This document shows, one piece after another, positions 52,385-61,287 of a DNA stretch of 64,000 nucleotides (position 1 is its first letter; every line of letters starts with the position of its first letter). This DNA is from Actinomadura livida (GTDB lineage: Bacteria; Actinomycetota; Actinomycetes; Streptosporangiales; Streptosporangiaceae), in the NCBI RefSeq assembly GCF_014648675.1, contig NZ_BMRO01000008.1, positions 117,400 through 181,399 of the forward strand. The letters run 5' to 3'. The notes under the pieces are model-generated. The model searched no databases and had not been told where the DNA came from. It was given only the letters and a program-made list of their open reading frames with translations. Both the position numbers and the translations under genes were made by a program.

Positions 52385-52792
52385 ATGTCGGGTGTGACGG
52401 TGAAGGCTGAGGAGATTCTGCGCGACAATTTCGCGCCCTGGGTGCTCGACCTCGGGCTCGTCGTGGAGGAGGTGGGGAACGGGACGGCGGTGCTGCGGCT
52501 GCCGTGGTCGGACCGGTTGGCCCGGGAGGGCGGGGCGCTGTCCGGGCAGGCGTTGATGGCCGCTGCCGACACGGCGGTGGTCATTGCCGTTTCGGGGGCC
52601 AAGGGCGGGTTCGTCCCCATGACGACGGTGCAGCTGAGCACGTCGTTCCAGCGGCCCGTGGTCGGGAAGGACGTCCTGGTCGGGGTCGAGGTGACGAAGC
52701 TGGGGCGGACGCTGGCGTTCGCGGAGATCGACATGACGGTGGATTCGGCGACCGTCGCGCGGGCGAGCGCCGTTTACGCGATCATCGGGTGA
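52385..52792 (+). CDS. PaaI-family hotdog thioesterase
   Basis: A 135-residue hotdog-fold acyl-CoA thioesterase: LREGGALSGQALMAAADTAV-type catalytic helix (REGGALSGQALMAAADTAVV), MTTVQLSTSFQRPV and EIDMTVDSATVARASAVYA. Such enzymes hydrolyse phenylacetyl-, hydroxyphenyl- or fatty acyl-CoAs. ATG 52385 or an internal GTG (52391, 52397) are possible starts; no strong ribosome site. Followed after one base by the dienelactone hydrolase gene. Confidence 0.9.
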   Translation: MSGVTVKAEEILRDNFAPWVLDLGLVVEEVGNGTAVLRLPWSDRLAREGGALSGQALMAAADTAVVIAVSGAKGGFVPMTTVQLSTSFQRPVVGKDVLVGVEVTKLGRTLAFAEIDMTVDSATVARASAVYAIIG

Positions 52793-52793
52793 T

Positions 52794-53483
52794 ATGAGGC
52801 GTACTGAGAAGGTCGTTGTTCCGGACGGTGAGTTCAGCCTGCACGTGTGGGCGCCGGAGGGCGGGGGCCTGGGTGTCCTCCTCGTCCAGGAGATCTTCGG
52901 GGTCGGCGAGTACATGGAGGCGGTCGCCGAGGACCTGGTGGCGCTCGGGTATGTCGTGGCGGCGCCCGACATGTTCTGGCGGATCGAGCCGGGGTGGGCG
53001 GTCAGGCACGACGAGGAGGCGCTTCCGCAGGGTGTGTCGATGGTGTCCCGGTTCGACTGGGACAAGGGGGTCGACGATGCGGCGGCGGCGCTGGCCGTCC
53101 TGAAGGGGCTTCCGGGCGTCGGGAAGGTCGGTGCGCTGGGCTTCTGCTTCGGCGGGACGCTCGCGTACCTGCTGGCCGCCAGGACCGGGCTCGATGCGCT
53201 GGTGTCGTTCTACGGTTCGGGTGTGCCGGGTGCCCTGGACAAGATCGACGCACTTCGGGGGCCGGTCCAGTTCCACTTTGGCGGCGCCGACCCCTATATC
53301 CCCAGGGAGGACGTCGCCAAGGTCGAGCAGGCGGTGGACGGACGGGACGGCATGGAGATCCACGTCCAGGAGGACGGCGGGCACGCGTTCCACAACCGGA
53401 AGGCCCCGATGTTCTACCAGCCGGAACCCGCAGAGCGCGCGTGGCAACTCACCGTGGATTTCCTGGGGCGCACCCTGTCGTAG
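52794..53483 (+). CDS. Dienelactone hydrolase family protein
   Basis: A 229-residue alpha/beta hydrolase of the DLH type. The nucleophile is the Cys in VGALGFCFGGTLAYLLAAR (about residue 122), Asp in HFGGADPYIP and His in DGGHAFHN. VLLVQEIFGVGEYMEAVAED is the typical oxyanion-side motif. DLH enzymes open lactones in aromatic catabolism, though many actinobacterial members act on other esters. ATG 52794 is one base after the thioesterase stop, so they form an operon. Confidence 0.93.
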   Translation: MRRTEKVVVPDGEFSLHVWAPEGGGLGVLLVQEIFGVGEYMEAVAEDLVALGYVVAAPDMFWRIEPGWAVRHDEEALPQGVSMVSRFDWDKGVDDAAAALAVLKGLPGVGKVGALGFCFGGTLAYLLAARTGLDALVSFYGSGVPGALDKIDALRGPVQFHFGGADPYIPREDVAKVEQAVDGRDGMEIHVQEDGGHAFHNRKAPMFYQPEPAERAWQLTVDFLGRTLS

Positions 53484-56219
53484 TCAGGCGGGTTCCAAGG
53501 CGAGGTTGGCCAGCTCCTTGCGGGACGAGATGCCGAGCTTCGGATACGCCTTGTAGAGGTGGTATTCGACCGTGCGCGGGCTCAGGAAGAGCTGGGCGGC
53601 TATCTCGCGGCTGCTCGTCCCGGACGCCGCGAGGCGGACGACCTGGAGTTCCTGCGGGGTGAGACGGTCCAGGAGGTCCGGGGCCGTGGGGACGGCCGGT
53701 CCGGACTCGCCGGTGGCCCGCAGTTCGGCGCGTGTGCGTTCCAGCCAGGGGGCGGCGCGGAGGCGCTCGAAGATCTCCGCTGCCGACCGGAGCGGCGTAC
53801 GGGCGTCGGAGCGGCGGCGTGCCCGCCGTAGCCATTCGCCGTAGAGGAGTTCGGTGCGTGCCCGCTCGAACGGCCGCGTCGACCGCTCGTGTAGCTGGAC
53901 GGCGCGTGCGTACGGTTCCTCGTCGTCCGTCAGTAGGGCCTCGCAGCGCAGGGACACGGCGAGAGCCCAGCTCTGTCCTCCTGCCTCGGCCCAGGTGCGG
54001 AAACGTGCGAATACCGTGCGGGCGAGTTGGAGCTGACCGGAACGCACGGCCGCCTCGACCTGGTCCGGGGCGGCGGTGACGCAGGCTGTGCTGTGCCTCT
54101 GGTGGCCGTTGGCCAGTTCTTCGAGGCGGCGTAGCGCGTCGTCGTAGCGGCCTAGGCCGAGGTCGAGCAGTGCGAGTGCGCTCGCGGCGAGTCCGTCGCC
54201 CGGCGGGGGCGTCTTGGCGATCAGCTCCCGGAGCCGTGTCTCGTCGCCCTCGATCGCCGCCGGCCGGGCCAGTACGGCGCCGAGCCGTCCCTCGCGGTGG
54301 GGGCGGCCGGTGTCGCGGGCCAGCGCGATCGCCTCGGCGACGGCGGCCTCCGCGTCCGCGTGCCGGCCGGCCGCGATCTGCGCCTGCGCCAGCGTCTGCA
54401 GGACGTGCGGCAGCGCGCCGATCAGCCCGTGGCGCCGGGAGTACGCCACCTCCGCGGCCGCCAACTCCAGCGCCGCCTCGTCAGCCCCGATGATCAACGC
54501 CACCTGAGCGCCCCGCACCCGGTCCCCAACACCAACCCCCCGCCCGGCACCACGACCGCTGGAAGAGGCCTCGCGGGTTTCGGTGACGAGGTCGTTCAGG
54601 ACGGGGATGCCGCGGGTGTCGTCGCCGTTGGCCAGGAGGGCGAGGCCGCGGATCGTGCGGTCCTCGGGGAGCAGTTCGGCGGCCCGCAGCACGGCGGGCA
54701 GTTCGCCGGACGTCCAGCCGTACACCGCGCCGGTGCGCAGCATCGCGGCGCGATCGGCGGGGGCCGCCTCGGCGGCGTGGTCGACCATCATGCGGGACGC
54801 GGCGCGCGGGTCGCCGCGCTCGTACTCGACGGTGGCGTGGACGCGGGCGAGCCGCGCCAGCTCGGCGGGGGCGGTCGTGAGCTTCTCGGCCTGGACGGCG
54901 AGGTCTTCGGCCTCGTCGAGCCGTCCCGCCTGCAGGACCATGGACGCGGCGGTGCCGAGGCGGGCCGCGCGTGCGCCCGGCGCGGGCGTCAGGTCGGCGG
55001 CCTGGCGGTAGAGCGCCGCCGCGGTCGCGTAGCCCTTGTGGGCGCGGGCGCGCTCCGCCGCGTCCTCGACGTCGGCGGCGACGTCCTCGTCCGGGGCCAT
55101 GGCGGCGGACGCGCGGTGCCGGGCGCGGCAGTCCGGGTCGGTGGCGGTGTCCGCGAGGGCCCGGTGGACGGCGACGCGCTGCGCGGTGACGGCGCCGTGG
55201 TAGGACGCCGCCCTGATCAGCGGGTGGCGGAACGCGATGCTGCGCCCGGTGACGTTGACCAGCCGGACGCGTTCGGCCTCCTGGAGGTCGTCGAGGCCGA
55301 CGCCCATGCTCCGCCCCGCGTTCAGCATCGTGGGCATGTGCCCGCGGCCCTCCGCCGCCGCGATCAGCAGCATCAGCCGGGTGCTCTCCGGGAGGTGCCC
55401 GATCTGCATGCGGAACGAGGCGAGGACGCGGTCCGCGACCGGCAGCGGGTCGGAGCCGTGCGCGGTGCCCGTCCCTACGGCGCCGAGTTCCTGGAGGGCG
55501 AGCGGGTTGCCGGCGGCCTCCCGGATCACCCGGCCGCGGACGGTGGGCGGCAGCTCGCGCACCGCGAGGAGCCGCTCCGCGTCGCCGCGCCCGAGCCTGT
55601 CGAGGCGCAGCTCGGGCAGGCCCGTGCCGGTGAACGCGTCGTCCCTGGCGGCGAACAGGATCACCACCCCTTCGACGGCCAGCCGCCGCGCCGCGAACAG
55701 CAGCGCGTCGGCGGTCGCCGTGTCGAGCCACTGCGCGTCGTCGACCAGGACCAGGGCCGGGCCGTTCCCGTCGGGCAGATCGGCGAGCAGCGTCAGGACG
55801 GCCAGGCCGGTGGTGAAGCGGTCCCGCCCGGCTCCGGCGGACCCGGGGTCGGTGGACGCGGGGTCGGTGGACGCGGGGTCGGTGGACCCCCGGTCGGCGG
55901 ACGCGGCGCCGGGGCCGCCGAGGGCGGAGCGCAGCGCGGCGGCCTGCGGTGCCGGGAGGGCCTCGAGCCGGTCCCGGACGGGCCAGAGCAGCTGGGTGAG
56001 GCCCGCGTAGGCGATGCCGGACTCCGCCTCGACCCCGGTCACCCGCAGGACGTGCGGCGGGCCGTCCGCCGGGAGGAGCGCCGCCGCCTCGGCCAGCAGC
56101 GCCGACTTGCCGATCCCGGCCTCCCCCCGCAGGAGGAGCGCGCCGCTGCGCCCGCGGTCGCGTGCCGCCGCGAGCAGCGAGGAGATGCGCGCCTGTTCGT
56201 CGTTCCGCCCGTAGAGCAC
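53484..56219 (-). CDS. LAL-type LuxR-family transcriptional regulator
   Basis: A 911-residue large ATP-binding regulator: Walker A GEAGIGKSALL (about 32-42), Walker B LVLVDDAQWLD (about 155-165), a long TPR-like helical middle, and a C-terminal LuxR HTH (LTPQELQVVRLAASGTSSRE, IAAQLFLSPRTVEYHLYKAY). The start is GTG 56219. Between the two Walker motifs a short Ser-Thr-Asp-Pro-rich run is encoded by 15-base tandem repeats at about 55848-55893. Divergent from the Old Yellow Enzyme gene, its likely target. Confidence 0.93.
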   Translation of the reverse strand: MLYGRNDEQARISSLLAAARDRGRSGALLLRGEAGIGKSALLAEAAALLPADGPPHVLRVTGVEAESGIAYAGLTQLLWPVRDRLEALPAPQAAALRSALGGPGAASADRGSTDPASTDPASTDPGSAGAGRDRFTTGLAVLTLLADLPDGNGPALVLVDDAQWLDTATADALLFAARRLAVEGVVILFAARDDAFTGTGLPELRLDRLGRGDAERLLAVRELPPTVRGRVIREAAGNPLALQELGAVGTGTAHGSDPLPVADRVLASFRMQIGHLPESTRLMLLIAAAEGRGHMPTMLNAGRSMGVGLDDLQEAERVRLVNVTGRSIAFRHPLIRAASYHGAVTAQRVAVHRALADTATDPDCRARHRASAAMAPDEDVAADVEDAAERARAHKGYATAAALYRQAADLTPAPGARAARLGTAASMVLQAGRLDEAEDLAVQAEKLTTAPAELARLARVHATVEYERGDPRAASRMMVDHAAEAAPADRAAMLRTGAVYGWTSGELPAVLRAAELLPEDRTIRGLALLANGDDTRGIPVLNDLVTETREASSSGRGAGRGVGVGDRVRGAQVALIIGADEAALELAAAEVAYSRRHGLIGALPHVLQTLAQAQIAAGRHADAEAAVAEAIALARDTGRPHREGRLGAVLARPAAIEGDETRLRELIAKTPPPGDGLAASALALLDLGLGRYDDALRRLEELANGHQRHSTACVTAAPDQVEAAVRSGQLQLARTVFARFRTWAEAGGQSWALAVSLRCEALLTDDEEPYARAVQLHERSTRPFERARTELLYGEWLRRARRRSDARTPLRSAAEIFERLRAAPWLERTRAELRATGESGPAVPTAPDLLDRLTPQELQVVRLAASGTSSREIAAQLFLSPRTVEYHLYKAYPKLGISSRKELANLALEPA

Positions 56220-56239
56220 GCATCCAAAGTACGGGGAGA

Positions 56240-56271
56240 ACTACCGAAGTCATACGGATTCGCCCGGTAGT
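56240..56271. promoter_or_regulatory. Inverted repeat ACTACCG-N18-CGGTAGT
   Basis: 7-bp perfect arms (56240-56246, 56265-56271) in the 100-bp divergent region between the LAL regulator and the Old Yellow Enzyme gene. It is placed like a regulator-binding site serving both genes. Inferred from symmetry only. Confidence 0.4.
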
Positions 56272-56319
56272 CGGCGGCTCGTAGGTTCCTGACCAGTAAG
56301 AACGCACCAGGAGGGTCTC

Positions 56320-57393
56320 ATGCGGGAACTGTTCGAGCCGCTGTCGGCGGGCAAGCTGGAGCTGTCCAACCGACTCGTGATGGCGCCGATGACCCGGAGC
56401 CGGGCCACCGGGGACGGCACCGTGACGGAGCTGACCGCCGAGTACTACCGGCAGCGCGCCGGCGCCGGGCTGATCGTCACCGAGGGGACGCAGCCGAGCG
56501 TCCGCGGCCAGGGGTACATCCTGACGCCGGGCCTGCACTCCGGCGAGCAGGTGGCGGCGTGGCGCACGGTGACCGACGCCGTGCACGCCGAGGGCGGGCG
56601 GATCTTCGCCCAGCTGATGCATGCGGGGCGCGTCGGCCACCCCGTCCTGTACCCGGACGGAGGGCTGCCGGTCGGGCCGTCCCCGATCGCGTCCGGCGAG
56701 CGGCTCTTCACGCCGGACGGAATGCTCGACCACCCCGTGCCCCGGGAGATGACGCCGGACGACATCGCCCAGGCCGTCGAGGAGTTCGCCAAGGCGGCGG
56801 CCAACGCGATCGAGGCCGGGTTCGACGGGGTGGAGCTGCACGGCGCGAACGGCTACCTGATCCAGCAGTTCCTCGCCGACGGCAGCAACACGCGGACCGA
56901 CGCCTATGGCGGATCCGTCGAGAACCGCATCAGGTTCGCCGTCGAGGTGGCCCAGGCGGTGTCCGACGCGATCGGCGGGGACCGCGTGGGTTTCCGCGTG
57001 TCGCCGGGCGGCAACGCCAACGGGGTCAGTGAGAGCGACACGCCCGTCCTGTACGCGGAGCTGGTCGCGGCGCTCGCGCCGTACGGCCTCGCGTACCTGC
57101 ACGTCATGGAGCTGGGGGACCGTGCGACGACCGCGCGCATCCGTAACGGGTGGCCGGGGCCGCTGATCCTCAACCCGCACCCCACGCCGGAGTCGTTCCC
57201 CGCGAAGCCGGAGTACGGCGCCGAGGCAGTGCGGGACGGGGTGGCGGACGCGGTCGCCTTCGCCGAGCTGTGGCTGGCCAACCCGGACCTGCCCGCCCGC
57301 ATCAAGGCCGGCGGCCCGTACAACCAGGCGGACCAGACGACGTTCTACGGCGGCGACCACCGCGGCTACACCGACTACCCGACCCTCGGCTGA
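56320..57393 (+). CDS. Old Yellow Enzyme family alkene reductase
   Basis: A 357-residue FMN-dependent ene-reductase (NemA/OYE class). Landmarks: NRLVMAPMTRSRATGDGTVT, AQLMHAGRVGHPV, VELHGANGYLIQQFLADGSN (substrate-binding His and Asn), AYGGSVENRIRFAVEV and VADAVAFAELWLANPDLPAR (FMN-phosphate side). It reduces activated C=C bonds of enones, nitroalkenes or nitrate esters. ATG 56320 follows AGGAGG. Divergent from the LAL regulator. Confidence 0.95.
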   Translation: MRELFEPLSAGKLELSNRLVMAPMTRSRATGDGTVTELTAEYYRQRAGAGLIVTEGTQPSVRGQGYILTPGLHSGEQVAAWRTVTDAVHAEGGRIFAQLMHAGRVGHPVLYPDGGLPVGPSPIASGERLFTPDGMLDHPVPREMTPDDIAQAVEEFAKAAANAIEAGFDGVELHGANGYLIQQFLADGSNTRTDAYGGSVENRIRFAVEVAQAVSDAIGGDRVGFRVSPGGNANGVSESDTPVLYAELVAALAPYGLAYLHVMELGDRATTARIRNGWPGPLILNPHPTPESFPAKPEYGAEAVRDGVADAVAFAELWLANPDLPARIKAGGPYNQADQTTFYGGDHRGYTDYPTLG

Positions 57394-57534
57394 ACCATCC
57401 CGGCACGTGGACGGGGAAGGGCCGCTGCGCGTCAGGCTGGGACGGCGGCGTGAGTGGCGGACGGCCCGGGTCTCGTCACCTGCCGCATCGAGGTGGGGCT
57501 CGGCGACGGGGAAGGGCCGGCCCGAGGAAGGGGA

Positions 57535-57565
57535 GGGGCCCCGCGTGGGGGTGGCGCGGGGCCCC
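57535..57565. terminator. Hairpin terminator between OYE and NlpC/P60 genes
   Basis: Perfect 11-bp inverted repeat (GGGGCCCCGCG at 57535-57545, CGCGGGGCCCC at 57555-57565, 9-base loop) between convergent genes. Confidence 0.75.
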
Positions 57566-57596
57566 TGGTGGGTGGACGTCCGGGTCAGCGGCCGGG

Positions 57597-58145
57597 TCAG
57601 AGACCCGGGCGGACTCCGCCGTTGAAGTTGCGCTTGTAGTAGGAGTTCAGCTTGATCTTCTTGACCTTGGACCGCGAGTTGGGCGCGTGGATCATGTAGC
57701 CGTGGCCGGCGTAGACGCCCACGTGGGTCCGGCCGCCGTAGAAGAACAGCAGGTCGCCCTTGACGGCTCCCTTCCAGGAGACCTTCTTCTTGACCGCACG
57801 GTAGATCTGCTGGCTGGTGCGGGGAAGCTTCACCCCGGCCTTGCGCCAGGCGCCGCCGGCCAGGCCGGAGCAGTCCCACGAGCCCGGTCCCGTCCCGCCG
57901 TAGCGGTACGGGTCGCCGATCTGCTTGGAGGCGTACTTCACGGCGTAGGCCGCGCGCTTCTTCTGCTTGGCGGAGCGGGACGCCGCGGCCTTCGCGGCCG
58001 GGGCGTTTGCCAGCGCGGGCTGTTGGGGGACCGCCGCCGCCTCCGCGGGACCGGCGGCGAGAAGCGACACCCCCAGCGTGCTGGTGACGACCAGGCCGGC
58101 CGTGGTGATTCCGGTCTTCGGGGAGATTCGAGGGGTATGCAGAAT
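57597..58145 (-). CDS. Secreted NlpC/P60 (C40) peptidoglycan endopeptidase
   Basis: The catalytic NlpC/P60 domain is clear: PYRYGGTGPGSWDCSGLAGG (Cys nucleophile), RTHVGVYAGHGYMIHAPNSR (His). Preceded by a signal peptide (TTAGLVVTSTLGVSLLAAGP AEA) and a Lys/Ala linker. No ATG/GTG/TTG lies near the signal peptide: ATT 58145 or CTG 58142 with TCTGGAG upstream are the plausible starts. GTG 58268 is in frame but adds an Arg/Pro-rich stretch that looks untranslated. Product about 182 residues, exported. Confidence 0.85.
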   Translation of the reverse strand: MLHTPRISPKTGITTAGLVVTSTLGVSLLAAGPAEAAAVPQQPALANAPAAKAAASRSAKQKKRAAYAVKYASKQIGDPYRYGGTGPGSWDCSGLAGGAWRKAGVKLPRTSQQIYRAVKKKVSWKGAVKGDLLFFYGGRTHVGVYAGHGYMIHAPNSRSKVKKIKLNSYYKRNFNGGVRPGL

Positions 58146-58873
58146 GACTCCAGAGTTCGCGGTCGATGCCTGCCGGGCAGCCGTCGTCCACCGGGTGTCG
58201 CTCGGGGATTCGGGATGCCGCGGCCGCGCGGCTCCGCAACGTCGTGAACAGGGACGCAGGGGAGACACGGCCGCTTCCGGCTCCGCGCCTCTCGGCGGCG
58301 CGGACTCGGCGTCCGACGGCGGCTTGCACAGCGGGGCCCAGGGGGGCGACCTGGGGGGTCGGCGCCGGCCGTTCGCAACTGGCCGGGCACGCCGCTGCCG
58401 CTCGTCGGAGTGCGTGTTCTGTTATCCGGGCGGCCTTCCGGGCCGCATGAACCAAGCGAGAACGTAGACAGATACCGGCGAACAAGGCAAATCCCCCGCA
58501 CCATTTCCGGGGCGCCGGACATTGCGGCGGGGAGGGGTGCCCCCGCCTTGGCCTGCGCCGATTCCGAGTCCGATTCGTGATCTGTGAACCGGGTCACGCA
58601 GCCATGATCACGGCGCCATCAAGGCCGCCGAAGGAGAACCCGCATCTGTGGATAACTCGCGCCCGCGGTATGGCGTAAATCACAAAATGCATTAAAAGCA
58701 CAAAGGGTCATCCGGTCGGCACGCGGTGATGCGCGGCCGGGGCGGCCCACCGTCCGGTCGAGCCGACGAGGCGGGATGATTTGCCGGATTCGGCCAGCGC
58801 GGGGGGTTGACGGGACCGCCTGCGCCCCCTGTAGTCCGAAGGAGATTCATGTCCGGTCTCTGGAGGGAGCCCC
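58146..58873. other. Long divergent intergenic region, possible structured leader
   Basis: A 728-base gap between the NlpC/P60 and GH1 genes. On the minus strand, 58150-58340 is rich in potential stems and includes CCCGAATCCCCGAGC (near 58203), which recalls part of the c-di-AMP (ydaO) riboswitch but lacks its other hallmarks. On the plus side, 58670-58710 is AT-rich and may hold the GH1 promoter. No coding sequence recognised. Confidence 0.35.
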
Positions 58874-60229
58874 GTGTTCGGCAGGCTCGGAAGAGTACGT
58901 CCCGTCCACGCCGTCTCGGCGCTCGCGCTCTCGGTCGCGCTCGTGCTGACCGCCGTGTCCCCGGCCGCCGCGGAACGCAAGCCCACGACGGCCAAGTTCC
59001 CGCCCGGTTTCCTCTGGGGCGTCTCCATGTCCGGGTTCCAGAGCGAGGGCTCCTTCCCGGACAGCAACTGGACGAGGTACGCGGCGAACCCGGACGCGGT
59101 GGAGCACCCTTACGGCGATTCCGTCGACTTCCGGAACCGTTACCCCAGCGACCTGAATCTGGCCAAGGGCCTAGGCGTGGACGTCTTCCGCACGTCCGTC
59201 GAGTGGTCGCGGATCGAGCCCCGCCGCGGCTACCGCGACCCGGACGCGATCGCCTACTACGACGACCTCATCCGCCAGATCAGGGCCAAGGGCATGCGGC
59301 CGATGCTCACCCTCGACCACTGGGTGTATCCCGGCTGGGTGGCCGACCAGGGTGCCTGGACCAACCCGCGCACGCAGCAGGACTGGCTGCGCAACGCCCA
59401 GTTCGTCGTCAACCGCTACAAGGACCAGGACGTCATCTGGATCACCTTCAACGAGGCCAGCTCCTACATCTACAGGGAGCTGAGGTTCCGTCCGCTGGAC
59501 CTCGGGCAGATGCTGACGATGCGCGACGCCCTCATCAAGACGCACCGCGCCGCCTACGACATGATTCACAGGGTCGACCCCGGAGCGATGGTGTCGAGCA
59601 ACGTCGCGTACGGCTCGGCCCTCAACGGCCTATTCGACGCCGCCCTGTTCAACGACGTCACCGACAAGCTCGACTTCATCGGGATCGACTACTACTACGG
59701 CGCGAACCTGGAGAACCTCACCGCCGTCCATTCCCTCACCGGGGAGTTCTGGAGAATCGACCCGGAACCTGAGGGCCTCTACTACGTCCTTAAGAATTAC
59801 CAGCGAAGGCTGCCCCACCTGCCGGTTTACATCGTCGAGCACGGCATGCCCACCGACAACGGCAAACCGCGCCCGGACGGCTACACGCGCACGGACCATC
59901 TGCGTGACCACATGTACTGGATCCAGCGCGCGATGGCCGAAGGCGTGAAGATGATGGGCTACAACCACTGGAGCCTTACCGACAACTACGAGTGGGGCAG
60001 TTACCGCGCGCGCTTCGGCCTCTACACGGTGGACGTGCTGACCGACCCGTCCCTGACCCGCCGCCCGACCGACGGCGTCCCCGCCTACCGCTCGATCATC
60101 GCGAACAATGGCGTGCCGTCCGGCTACGTCCCGGTGCGCAGGCCCGGCTGGTGCTCGATCGAAGACCCGATCGCCACCTGCTTCGGCACGACCCCGACCC
60201 CGCCCGCCGAATACGCCGTCCCGCGCTGA
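58874..60229 (+). CDS. Secreted glycoside hydrolase family 1 protein
   Basis: A 451-residue exported GH1 beta-glycosidase: signal peptide (1-33, VLTAVSPAAA), then the barrel with FPPGFLWGVSMSGFQSEGSF, DVFRTSVEWSRIEPRRG, the acid/base Glu in WITFNEASSY and the nucleophile Glu in LPVYIVEHGMPTDNG, plus GYNHWSLTDNYEWGSYRARF. The usual TENG nucleophile motif reads VEHG. GH1 enzymes are mostly cytoplasmic, so a Sec signal is unusual. GTG 58874 follows GGAGGGAG. Substrate unknown. Confidence 0.92.
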   Translation: MFGRLGRVRPVHAVSALALSVALVLTAVSPAAAERKPTTAKFPPGFLWGVSMSGFQSEGSFPDSNWTRYAANPDAVEHPYGDSVDFRNRYPSDLNLAKGLGVDVFRTSVEWSRIEPRRGYRDPDAIAYYDDLIRQIRAKGMRPMLTLDHWVYPGWVADQGAWTNPRTQQDWLRNAQFVVNRYKDQDVIWITFNEASSYIYRELRFRPLDLGQMLTMRDALIKTHRAAYDMIHRVDPGAMVSSNVAYGSALNGLFDAALFNDVTDKLDFIGIDYYYGANLENLTAVHSLTGEFWRIDPEPEGLYYVLKNYQRRLPHLPVYIVEHGMPTDNGKPRPDGYTRTDHLRDHMYWIQRAMAEGVKMMGYNHWSLTDNYEWGSYRARFGLYTVDVLTDPSLTRRPTDGVPAYRSIIANNGVPSGYVPVRRPGWCSIEDPIATCFGTTPTPPAEYAVPR

Positions 60230-60264
60230 CCCCATATAAGCCACGAGAGCCCACGAGGGACGCG

Positions 60265-61287
60265 TCAGTCCGCGGCGCGGAGCAGGTCCAGGACGGCCTG
60301 TTCGACCGGTCCCTGCGTGGCGAGTTCGCCTTCCGCCGCGTCCACGCCCAGCTTGCCCAGGGCGGGCGCGATCGTCCGGCCGTCCTCGTACAGGTCGATG
60401 ATGCGGGGGTCGATGTAGGAGGCCCGCGCCACGGCCGGGGTGTTGCCCAGGTAGGCGGCGACCTCCTTGACCACGCGGACGACGGCGCGCTTGCGGGCGG
60501 TGTCGCTGTCGCCAGCGCGCACCGACACGGCGAGGCCGACCGCCGCTAGGACGGTGGCGTGCCAGGTGCGGAAGTCCTTGGCGGTGAACTCGCCGCCGGT
60601 GACCTCCCGGATGAACGCGTTGATGTCGCTGGTCGTGACGTCGTGCCAGCCACCCGGAACGCGGTAGGCGAGCAGCTCGGGGGAGCCGTCGCGGCGGCGT
60701 TTGAGCCCGCTGACGACCTTGCAGACGTCCTCTTCCGCCACCGACCGGTACAGGTCCTTCGAGTTCTTGGCGGGATACTCGAAGGTGACCTCGCCACGTC
60801 GGCAGATGACGTGCTCCCGCAGGACGGTGGCCAGCCCGAACGTGCCGTTCTCGGCGGCGTACGCCTCCCCGCCGATCCGGAAGAACCCGAGGTCGATGAG
60901 GCGGACGGCGGCGGCGAGGACGCGCTCACGGCCGTAGCCCCGTCCGGCGAGATACTCGGCGAGCGTGTCACGGACCTTGGGCAGCCGGTCGGCCAGATCT
61001 AGGACGTGTTCGTGTTTCTCTTGGTCGCGCTGTTCCCGCCATGCCTCGTGGTAGAGGTACTGACGCCGTCCGGCCGCGTCGGTGCCGATCGCCTGGATGT
61101 GGCCGTCCGCGTCTGGGCAGATCCATACGTCCGTCCAAGCCGGCGGGATGACGAGCGACCGGATGCGTTCCTTCTCGGCGGGGTCGTCCAGGGGGCGGCC
61201 GTCCAGACCGAGGTACATGAAGCCCTTGCCGCACTTCCGCCGCCCGAAGCCGGGCTCGCCCGGGTCGCTGCGACTCAGTTCCGTCAT
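60265..61287 (-). CDS. DNA topoisomerase IB (poxvirus/bacterial type)
   Basis: A 340-residue type IB topoisomerase that relaxes supercoils through a 3'-phosphotyrosine. N-terminal domain with LVIPPAWTDVWICPDADGHI and YLYHEAWREQRDQEK; catalytic domain with FEYPAKNSKDLYRSVAEEDV, FTAKDFRTWHATVLAA and the Tyr in ARASYIDPRIIDLYEDG. ATG 61287 overlaps the stop of the upstream SDR gene as ATGA, so the two are co-translated. Length normal for actinobacterial members. Confidence 0.95.
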   Translation of the reverse strand: MTELSRSDPGEPGFGRRKCGKGFMYLGLDGRPLDDPAEKERIRSLVIPPAWTDVWICPDADGHIQAIGTDAAGRRQYLYHEAWREQRDQEKHEHVLDLADRLPKVRDTLAEYLAGRGYGRERVLAAAVRLIDLGFFRIGGEAYAAENGTFGLATVLREHVICRRGEVTFEYPAKNSKDLYRSVAEEDVCKVVSGLKRRRDGSPELLAYRVPGGWHDVTTSDINAFIREVTGGEFTAKDFRTWHATVLAAVGLAVSVRAGDSDTARKRAVVRVVKEVAAYLGNTPAVARASYIDPRIIDLYEDGRTIAPALGKLGVDAAEGELATQGPVEQAVLDLLRAAD

